From NCBI GenBank assembly GCA_031279155.1, contig JAITJB010000276.1, forward strand, positions 1 to 6,030: 6,030 nucleotides of DNA, read 5' to 3'. The notes under the pieces were generated by a model that was given only the letters and a program-made list of their open reading frames with translations, did no database searches and was not told where the DNA came from. Position 1 is the first letter of the stretch, and every line of letters begins with the position of its first letter. This DNA is from Deltaproteobacteria bacterium. GTDB lineage: Bacteria > Desulfobacterota > Desulfarculia > Adiutricales > Adiutricaceae. The position numbers and the translations under genes are program-made. Of the stretch, positions 1-4,784 are shown piece after piece.

Positions 1-53
1 TTGTCGGCGCCGTCAGCGAACAATTTCACCTTTAAATCGGCTAGGGTTTTCAT
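1..53 (-). CDS. Transaldolase-like protein, N-terminal fragment (continues past the left edge)
   Basis: An ATG at 51-53 opens a minus-strand frame that runs out of the window after 17 full codons and reads MKTLADLKVKLFADGADK if the last partial codon is lysine. This N-terminus resembles the small transaldolase / fructose-6-phosphate aldolase-like proteins found in sugar-nucleotide loci, where a 'KxFADGAD' segment precedes the Schiff-base barrel; that link is from recall of the family, not a search. The start lies inside the upstream phosphatase gene, giving a 41-bp overlap in another frame (13-53). A weak ribosome site (GTGAG, about 9 bases before the ATG) is present. Transaldolases interconvert sedoheptulose 7-phosphate with other sugar phosphates, and sedoheptulose 7-phosphate is the substrate of the isomerase encoded at 618-1223, so the placement makes metabolic sense. 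Too short to judge catalytic residues. Confidence 0.7.
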   Translation of the reverse strand, partial: MKTLADLKVKLFADGAD

Positions 54-588
54 ATCTTAAGCTCACTTCCTTAATTAAGGATACGGCCTCAACTAGATTC
101 AGACAGACATAATCGGCCGGAGGATCCGGTTTAGGTTCGGCATAATTATGATCAATAAAAATGGTGCGACATCCAGCCGCTCGCCCGGCTTCCACGTCAC
201 TGGCACGGTCCCCGACCATCCAACAAGATGGCAAATCAAGAGACCACTTATTAGCCGCGCTTAAAAGCATTCCCGGCTTGGGCTTGCGGCAATCGCAATT
301 ATCCTCATTGTCATGGAGACAAACGTATAGATCGTCAAGGGAAAGCTCGAATCGGACTTTTTCATTCATTGACTTGACGTTTTCTTCCGTTCTACTTCCC
401 CTGGCAACGTCTGGTTGATTGGTTACGCAAATTAAAGTAAAGCCAAGTTCTTTAAGGGACAATAAAAGCCCCAGGGCGCCAACGGTGATGACCATAGATT
501 GGGCGTCCGCCGGTGGTCTAGGGCGCCCATCGACCACGACGGCTTGATTTAAGACCCCATCTCTGTCAAAAAAGATCGCTTTTCTCAT
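13..588 (-). CDS. gmhB: HAD-IIIA phosphatase, D-glycero-D-manno-heptose 1,7-bisphosphate 7-phosphatase type
   Basis: A 191-residue cytoplasmic HAD phosphatase, the usual length for GmhB, predicted to remove the 7-phosphate from D-glycero-D-manno-heptose 1,7-bisphosphate. Visible motifs: FFDRDGVLN with nucleophile D8 and acid/base D10; TNQ at 56-58 (motif II); a zinc-binding loop C90-x-H92-x5-C98-x-C100 followed directly by RKPKPG (motif III lysine at 102 or 104); and GDRASD at 126-131 (motif IV magnesium ligands). The zinc loop is short, closer to the HisB N-terminal phosphatase than to E. coli GmhB, where about twelve residues separate the H and the CxC. HisB histidinol-phosphatase is therefore the main alternative, but the adjoining isomerase, kinase and nucleotidyltransferase genes favour the heptose pathway. 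The start is 29 bp after the isomerase stop, with AAGGG only 3 bases before the ATG. The 3' end overlaps the transaldolase-like gene by 41 bp. Confidence 0.88.
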   Translation of the reverse strand: MRKAIFFDRDGVLNQAVVVDGRPRPPADAQSMVITVGALGLLLSLKELGFTLICVTNQPDVARGSRTEENVKSMNEKVRFELSLDDLYVCLHDNEDNCDCRKPKPGMLLSAANKWSLDLPSCWMVGDRASDVEAGRAAGCRTIFIDHNYAEPKPDPPADYVCLNLVEAVSLIKEVSLRYENPSRFKGEIVR

Positions 589-617
589 TTGCCCTTAAAA
601 CGCGCCAAGTTATTGGC

Positions 618-1223
618 TTAAACCGTTCCGGCGACGCTTTCCCACATGGTGGATTTAACTTTAAGGGCCGGATGGGTGACCAATAGGTGCCAAATAAGGC
701 CATGGAAGGCCTCGGTATGGGGGGTGACGTGATTGGGGTTAACGGTTGGAATGATAACGCAGGAGTCGGCCACTTGGCCCGTATACCCGCCGTCTCGACC
801 AACCAAGCCCAAAATGGTGGCCCCTAGGCTTTTGGCTAATTCCAAAGCCTTGACTAAGTTGGGGCTCACGTTTTTCTCCAAATTGCCGCCCCCCACGGAC
901 ATAACCAAAATCGCGTCCTTGGAACTTAACCGGGAACCCTTTAAATACTCGGCGAAAACCGTTGGCCAGCCCTCGTCATTGGTCCTAGCCGTAAGCTCGG
1001 AAACGTTATCGGTCGGGGCGTAAGCCTCAAGGGCGCAGATCTTTCGAAAATCGTTGACCGCGTGGGAAGCCGAGGCGGCTGAACCGCCTACCCCCAAGAT
1101 AAAAAGCCTGCCCCCGCGTTCCCTAATTTGGGCCAGGGTTTCGGCCATTTTATCCAAAGTCTCTGGATTTAACCCATTGATGATCTCAATGGATTCTTTC
1201 AAATAATCAGAACTAAAACTCAT
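618..1223 (-). CDS. gmhA: SIS-domain sugar isomerase, phosphoheptose (sedoheptulose 7-phosphate) isomerase type
   Basis: A 201-residue single SIS-domain protein of typical GmhA length. GmhA converts sedoheptulose 7-phosphate to D-glycero-D-manno-heptose 7-phosphate in the cytoplasm, usually as a tetramer with zinc. The phosphate-binding turn GVGGSA is at 44-49, the second SIS loop VMSVGGGN at 107-114, and the conserved LTARTNDEGW segment at 77-86. By alignment from memory with E. coli GmhA, the metal-ligand positions H61/E65/Q172/H180 correspond to H54, D58, E171 and H179, so two of the four are changed to other metal-capable residues. That suggests a divergent subfamily that may still bind metal. 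The C-terminal TPHTEAFHGLIWHLL segment (167-181) carries the last two ligands. The ATG at 1221-1223 has an AT-rich leader without a good Shine-Dalgarno site (an AGG lies about 17 bases upstream). No further in-frame start is needed. Confidence 0.87.
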   Translation of the reverse strand: MSFSSDYLKESIEIINGLNPETLDKMAETLAQIRERGGRLFILGVGGSAASASHAVNDFRKICALEAYAPTDNVSELTARTNDEGWPTVFAEYLKGSRLSSKDAILVMSVGGGNLEKNVSPNLVKALELAKSLGATILGLVGRDGGYTGQVADSCVIIPTVNPNHVTPHTEAFHGLIWHLLVTHPALKVKSTMWESVAGTV

Positions 1224-1321
1224 GATATATTATTAAAACCTATAGTTATTATGTTATAAAAATAAAAAATATAGTAGTGATAATTACTATATTTTTTAGG
1301 CAACAAATCAAATAGAAAAAA
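1224..1321. other. AT-rich gap between the gtrA-type gene and the isomerase gene
   Basis: This 98-bp non-coding gap is far more AT-rich than the isomerase gene that follows it. It carries the 13-bp inverted repeat at 1264-1297. Several TATAAT-like hexamers occur on the minus strand by composition, but I could not pair any with a convincing -35 element at 16-18 bp, so no promoter is called. Confidence 0.6.
1264..1297 (-). terminator. AT-rich perfect inverted repeat, possible weak terminator (could act both ways)
   Basis: AAAAAATATAGTA at 1264-1276 is the exact reverse complement of TACTATATTTTTT at 1285-1297, giving a 13-bp stem with an 8-base loop. Each arm ends in six A or T bases, so in either direction the hairpin would be followed by a U-run, as in intrinsic terminators. 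Each stem contains just one G-C pair, which is unlike the GC-rich stem of a classical terminator, so it may be weak or may serve as a protein-binding palindrome instead. It lies 25 bp past the gtrA-type stop codon and 41 bp before the isomerase start, where it could separate two transcription units. Confidence 0.45.
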
Positions 1322-1780
1322 TTAGATTTCTTCTTTAGAATACTTGTTAAAGACAATATACTTACCACTTAAAACTGTCCAAATATAAACAAAAGGGACA
1401 GCTCCAATCTTTACTAAGAAAGGATCAAAACCATGTTTAATGCTAAATATAAGTAATATTAATTGAGTTAATCCTATTGAAACTAAAACGGTAAATATAT
1501 ATAATATGAATTGCCACCTTGTTCTTTTTTTTTGGCGATCGACTTGGCTATATACGTAATATTTCGTGATCGTAAAATTAACCAAGGTAGACGCGCCAGC
1601 CGAGACCAAAGCGGCCAACAGGACGTTTACGCCTAAGATAAGTTCAAGCTTAAAAACGGCCAAATCGACCACCGTGGCCGTAAATCCGCTAATAATTTGT
1701 CGAAAGGCTTGTCCTTTAATGTTGTCGCTTTTATCTGGCCTAAGAAGGCTATTTACTAGCTCAAATAGCCTTTTAAGCAT
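1322..1780 (-). CDS. GtrA-family membrane protein
   Basis: A 152-residue integral membrane protein with the four-helix layout of the GtrA family. Hydrophobic segments are roughly at residues 28-48, 51-72, 89-112 and 121-143, with the basic linker DRQKKRTRW (about 80-88) between helices 2 and 3. The N-terminal FRQIISGFTATVVDLAVF and the NFTITKYYVY stretch at the end of helix 2 are typical of the family. GtrA proteins are thought to help move undecaprenyl-phosphate-linked sugars across the inner membrane and often sit near glycosyltransferases, although none is visible here. The start is 26 bp after the nucleotidyltransferase stop codon. There is no clear Shine-Dalgarno site, and I chose the ATG because it leaves the usual short cytoplasmic lead before helix 1. 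GC falls sharply after about codon 82: 30/60 G+C at 1621-1680 against 12/60 at 1441-1500. Confidence 0.85.
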   Translation of the reverse strand: MLKRLFELVNSLLRPDKSDNIKGQAFRQIISGFTATVVDLAVFKLELILGVNVLLAALVSAGASTLVNFTITKYYVYSQVDRQKKRTRWQFILYIFTVLVSIGLTQLILLIFSIKHGFDPFLVKIGAVPFVYIWTVLSGKYIVFNKYSKEEI

Positions 1781-1806
1781 AATAAAATACCATTATTAAC
1801 ATATTC

Positions 1807-2496
1807 TTAAAAATTTTGGGATAAAAATGATTCCAATTCGGCGAGGCCTGAGAGGGAGCCAATCTCATAAAACCTTTCCCGAACCAAGAATCCGGCTAAT
1901 TGCCCTTCCCTCGAAAGTTTAGAATATATATCAGCCAAATCAAAATTTCCGCTTAAACCGCTAAAAATTGATGACGAGACGACACCCAGACCATAATCTA
2001 CGTGTTTCATATTAGGCGTTGGGTATTTTTTATCATATAATTCTAGCATATTATTAGTAAATAAAACATTACTTTTATCATAATTGTTATCATTAAAGAA
2101 AATCGTCATCAACGCTTTTTTCTTAGAATCATAAAAAGCTTGACTAACGGCTTTATAATCTATATCTAAGTAACTATCTCCATAGATAATCATAAAATTA
2201 TCTGATAAAAGAGGCAAGGCCTTGACTAAAGAGCCTCCAGTTCCTAAAAGAACTGGCCAATCGAACGAATAAGATATTTTTAGACCAAAAGCAGAACCAT
2301 CACCTAGACTATTAGCTATTAATTCACCTAAGTAGCCAGCTAAAATAACCACTTCTGAAAAATCATTCTTTTTTAGTAGCCGCAACTGATGATGAATAAA
2401 CGGAGCGCCCGCCACCTCAATCAAGGCCTTGGGCGTGTCATGGCAAAGGGCACCCAGTCTGGTTCCCAGACCGCCGGCCAATATGGCTATGGGCAT
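1807..2496 (-). CDS. hddC: Sugar-1-phosphate nucleotidyltransferase, HddC type (D-glycero-alpha-D-manno-heptose 1-phosphate guanylyltransferase)
   Basis: A 229-residue single-domain NTP-transferase of the RmlA-like fold. It is predicted to join heptose 1-phosphate to a nucleotide (GTP in characterised HddC enzymes) to form the NDP-heptose donor. Visible motifs: AGGLGTRL at 7-14 with PKALIEV at 22-28 (nucleotide and phosphate binding); LGTGGSL at 84-90; GDSYL with metal-binding D107; DYG at 167-169; and FYEIGS at 209-214, a C-terminal feature of this subfamily. ATG 2494-2496 is preferred because it begins directly at the family MPIAILAGG start; a TTG three codons upstream (2503-2505) is the other option. 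Neither has a clear Shine-Dalgarno site. Which base the enzyme uses cannot be read from the sequence; the HddC call rests on the HddA-type kinase next to it. Codon use is mixed: the first 35 or so codons are GC-rich, while the middle is extremely AT-rich. Confidence 0.85.
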   Translation of the reverse strand: MPIAILAGGLGTRLGALCHDTPKALIEVAGAPFIHHQLRLLKKNDFSEVVILAGYLGELIANSLGDGSAFGLKISYSFDWPVLLGTGGSLVKALPLLSDNFMIIYGDSYLDIDYKAVSQAFYDSKKKALMTIFFNDNNYDKSNVLFTNNMLELYDKKYPTPNMKHVDYGLGVVSSSIFSGLSGNFDLADIYSKLSREGQLAGFLVRERFYEIGSLSGLAELESFLSQNF

Positions 2497-2626
2497 GTCG
2501 ATCAAATTAACACAACTTTTATCGAGGTCGAGTGGGTAAAAGTTCTATGGCCCCAACACAGAAATTTAAATCGAGGCTATTGGTCTAAAGAGTTTCAAGT
2601 TCCCTAAACGGCCATTTGAATCGGGG
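2497..2626. other. Gap of about 130 bp between kinase and nucleotidyltransferase genes
   Basis: No gene is supported here: minus-strand frames are broken by stops (TAG at 2546-2548 in the nucleotidyltransferase frame, further stops in the kinase frame), and no start with a ribosome site precedes a useful frame. An ATGGCC/GGCCAT inverted pair is too widely spaced (about 55 bp) to call a terminator. It is the longest gap among the four pathway genes apart from the gtrA-type insertion, so it could hold an internal promoter, but I cannot point to a good -35/-10 pair. Confidence 0.5.
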
Positions 2627-3610
2627 CTAGTTTAAAACTACCTTACTGCCTTCAAAATCAAAGCTAAATCTAAGCTCTTCAAGGCCTTCTTGGTGCATGG
2701 CCTTTCGAAGTCTGGACCTGTCATCGGCCAGAAACATCAAAAAACCTCCACCCCCGGCGCCAACTAATTTACCACCAATGGCCCCGTTATTCATACCAAC
2801 TTGGTACAAATGATCTATGCGGGGGTTAGACATTCCACCTGAACGCTTCTTTTTATTTTCCCAATGCTCCTGCATCAATTGACCGAATGAAAAAATATTA
2901 CCTTCTTCTAGAGCTTTACAACTTCTTATCCCCAATTCTTTCACGTAATGAAGGTTTTCAATCATTTGAGTATCGTTTTGCTTCGATCTAACGTGTTGAT
3001 CTTTTAAAAGTTCTCCAGCGTTTCGAGTGTAACCAGTAAAAAACAAAAGAAGTCTGTCTTCAAGCTCAAAAAGATCTTCGATGGGTATCTTGAGAGGAAC
3101 GGCCGTGACCGTATCGTCGGCGTTAAAAGTAAAACAAGTCAAGCCCCCATAAGCGGCGATATATTGATCTTGCTTACCTATGGGCTCGCCCAGGCGTTCA
3201 ATCTCAATATGGCAAGCCATTTTGGCTAAATCCTCGGGAAGTAATAACTCCCGTCGATGGGCGTAGAGGGCCTTCAATAAGGCCGTGGTAAAAGATCCGG
3301 AAGATCCTAAACCCGTGCCGGAAGGAATGTCGGCCAGGGTGGTAATTTCTATTTGGGGGGTTTTCAGGTTCATTAACGTTAAGGCTTCCCGAATGATCCT
3401 GTGCTTAACCTCAGAAACTTGATCCACTCGCTCTAGCTGGGAGTATTTAAGAAAAATCCCTTCCGTGAAAGGCCTCAATACGGTTACGTATACATATTTG
3501 TCTATGGCCCCGGCGACCAAAAATCCGCCGCCATACTCTCGATAGTATGATGGTAAGTCAGTTCCTCCGCCTCCCAGGCTGATCCGGAGAGGGGATCTCG
3601 TGATTATCAT
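2627..3610 (-). CDS. hddA: GHMP sugar kinase, D-glycero-alpha-D-manno-heptose 7-phosphate kinase type
   Basis: A 327-residue GHMP-family kinase, close to the length of characterised HddA. It is predicted to phosphorylate the anomeric carbon of D-glycero-D-manno-heptose 7-phosphate with ATP to give the 1,7-bisphosphate that the phosphatase at 13-588 then trims. Motifs in order: the N-terminal RSPLRISLGGGGTDLP at 5-20 (substrate-side motif of HddA and fucokinase-like members); the GHMP ATP-binding loop PSGTGLGSSGSF at 96-107; GKQDQY at 145-150, with D148 as the likely catalytic-site acid; and the glycine-rich C-terminal motif KLVGAGGGGFLMF at 281-293. The gene starts 10 bp after the oxidoreductase stop codon, with AAGGA at 3618-3622 seven bases before the ATG and overlapping that stop, so translational coupling is likely. 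Codon composition shifts to AT-rich in the 3' half. The main alternative is a related C-1 sugar kinase such as fucokinase, less likely given the neighbours. Confidence 0.9.
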   Translation of the reverse strand: MIITRSPLRISLGGGGTDLPSYYREYGGGFLVAGAIDKYVYVTVLRPFTEGIFLKYSQLERVDQVSEVKHRIIREALTLMNLKTPQIEITTLADIPSGTGLGSSGSFTTALLKALYAHRRELLLPEDLAKMACHIEIERLGEPIGKQDQYIAAYGGLTCFTFNADDTVTAVPLKIPIEDLFELEDRLLLFFTGYTRNAGELLKDQHVRSKQNDTQMIENLHYVKELGIRSCKALEEGNIFSFGQLMQEHWENKKKRSGGMSNPRIDHLYQVGMNNGAIGGKLVGAGGGGFLMFLADDRSRLRKAMHQEGLEELRFSFDFEGSKVVLN

Positions 3611-3617
3611 AAAGAAA

Positions 3618-3622
3618 TCCTT
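3618..3622 (-). promoter_or_regulatory. Ribosome binding site of the hddA-type kinase, embedded in the upstream stop codon
   Basis: AAGGA on the minus strand is followed by 7 bases and then the ATG at 3608-3610. Its first two bases are shared with the TAA stop (3621-3623) of the Gfo/Idh/MocA gene, so ribosomes finishing that gene arrive at the kinase start. This supports both the start choice and co-transcription of the two genes. Confidence 0.65.
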
Positions 3623-4598
3623 ATTTCCTATTTTGAGCGTAGACGATGTCGATAAGCCTCAAAACCTCAATGGCTTCGCCAAGACCACCTTGGGGCTGCC
3701 TTTTTTGGTCGATGGCCTTTGTCAATTCTTCAAATTCTTTTTCCCAGGATTGATCGGGGAAGGGATACTGCCAGATAACCGTTTCGGGAGGCCCCATTTC
3801 GGGCAGCATTTTATGGTAAGCGATTTGTTCCGGGCCGTAACTTCCGCCAAGGCCATCGATGGCTATTTTACCTAACTGACCAACGATTTCAAAAGAAAAC
3901 ATGTTTTTCCACTCAGTCCAAGTGGCATGCAGCATGGCGCACTGGCCTAAGGAAGTGGTTAACAATAAAAACGCGTTATCCTCGACGTCGGCTTTCCAGT
4001 AATAATTAGGCAATTGGGCTTGGACCGTCGCAAAACCGCCTAAAAACCAAAGGGATAAATCGATTAAGTGGCTACCTTGATCCAACAATTCACCGCCGCC
4101 GCCTATTTCTCTGCGCATGCGCCATTCTTTTTCATACCCTAGGCGCCCGCCATGACCGTAACGGCCTCTAACGTACATCAGTTGGCCCAAGGCGCCCTGA
4201 TCGACTAGCTCCCTGGCTTTTTGGAGCGAGGGGTGAAACCGGTGATTGTAGCCGACCTTAACGGACAGATTCCTCTCGATCGCTTCTTCCAAGACCGGTT
4301 CCAAGGCCCAGGAAGTGACGGCCCCCGGCTTTTCAAGTAACAAGTGCTTACCGGCCTTGACCGCTTCCAAGGCGATCTGGGCTAATTTATCGTGGGTAAC
4401 CGCCACGACCAGAATATCCGCGTCCGACGAGAGAACGTCGCGATAATCATTGACCGCCTGCCCACCGAAGCGATTGGCCAAATCTTGAGCCGCGGGTATA
4501 TTAAGATCGCATGCGCTGACCAACTCCAGGCCAAGCTTTTTACCGGCTTGGGCTCTTTTCTGACCAATTAAGCCGCAACCGATAATGCCAAGTTTCAT
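3621..4598 (-). CDS. Gfo/Idh/MocA-family NAD(P)-dependent sugar oxidoreductase
   Basis: A 325-residue two-domain dehydrogenase. The N-terminal Rossmann fold opens with GIIGCGLIG (GxGxxG at 7-12), and D31 at the end of strand 2 may contact the cofactor ribose. EKP at 89-91, the family's signature, carries the lysine usually near the hydride-transfer site, followed by GYNHRFHPS at 116-124. The C-terminal domain has GGGGELLDQGSHLIDLS at 167-182, with H177 at the usual catalytic-histidine position. Members oxidise or reduce sugars and nucleotide sugars, often at C3 or C4. The substrate cannot be read from sequence; in this locus a nucleotide-activated sugar is likely. GGAG at 4604-4607 lies 5 bases before the ATG and fixes the start. 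The 174-bp leader carries a 67-bp-period tandem repeat. The downstream kinase starts 10 bp after the stop. Confidence 0.9.
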   Translation of the reverse strand: MKLGIIGCGLIGQKRAQAGKKLGLELVSACDLNIPAAQDLANRFGGQAVNDYRDVLSSDADILVVAVTHDKLAQIALEAVKAGKHLLLEKPGAVTSWALEPVLEEAIERNLSVKVGYNHRFHPSLQKARELVDQGALGQLMYVRGRYGHGGRLGYEKEWRMRREIGGGGELLDQGSHLIDLSLWFLGGFATVQAQLPNYYWKADVEDNAFLLLTTSLGQCAMLHATWTEWKNMFSFEIVGQLGKIAIDGLGGSYGPEQIAYHKMLPEMGPPETVIWQYPFPDQSWEKEFEELTKAIDQKRQPQGGLGEAIEVLRLIDIVYAQNRK

Positions 4599-4650
4599 GC
4601 TTACTCCAGTTTAACATAATTACCCAAATGAGTAAATGCTGCTTACCGCC
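4584..4650. repeat. Tandem repeat with 67-bp period, copy 3 (most diverged)
   Basis: Placed exactly 67 bp from copy 2. Its last 36 bases (4615-4650) match the same part of copy 2 at 24 of 36 positions without gaps, ending in the shared CTTAyCGCC. The first 31 bases align poorly without an indel and run into the first codons of the oxidoreductase gene. The call depends on the exact period more than on the identity. Confidence 0.5.
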
Positions 4651-4717
4651 CTATCCTGAATAATGGGTTCACTCCGCTTCCAATAAACTCCCATATACGT
4701 ACTTGTTACTTATCGCC
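4651..4717. repeat. Tandem repeat with 67-bp period, copy 2
   Basis: Ungapped comparison with copy 1 gives 48 of 67 identical positions by hand count: 32 of 36 in the conserved core (4682-4717) and 16 of 31 in the rest, with several of the differences being C/T or G/A transitions. The core ends ACTTGTTACTTATCGCC on the plus strand. It lies wholly in the gap between the SDR and oxidoreductase genes. Confidence 0.8.
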
Positions 4718-4784
4718 ACATTCTAAAGATTCGGTTTACTTAACGCAAAATAAACTTACATATATGTACTTATTACTTATCGCC
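4718..4784. repeat. Tandem repeat with 67-bp period, copy 1 (covers the SDR stop codon)
   Basis: The core (4749-4784) includes the last three codons and the TAA stop of the SDR gene, so copies 2 and 3 look like decayed duplicates of the gene's 3' end: read on the minus strand, both copy 1 and copy 2 contain GGCGATAAGTAA (Gly-Asp-Lys-stop). The core also holds the 12-bp palindrome TACATATATGTA, which is only partly kept in copy 2. Confidence 0.8.

Noticed and set aside
566..1023. Minus-strand frame at 566-802 and plus-strand frame at 733-1023 over the isomerase gene
   Set aside because: Both lie in other frames of the GmhA-type gene, give low-complexity or unrecognisable protein, and no motif supports them.
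2389..2607. Plus-strand open frame of 72 codons bridging the nucleotidyltransferase start and the gap
   Set aside because: About half is antisense to the conserved N-terminus of the nucleotidyltransferase; the rest has no features, and a lone plus-strand gene in this operon is unlikely.
2506..2626. Remnant gene or C-terminal extension of the kinase in the gap
   Set aside because: In-frame reading past the kinase stop meets more stops within about 20 codons and the residues resemble no kinase tail; the kinase already has full family length.
4584..4784. CRISPR array
   Set aside because: The repeats are imperfect, only three units exist, the 'spacers' are themselves related to each other, and no cas gene is near.
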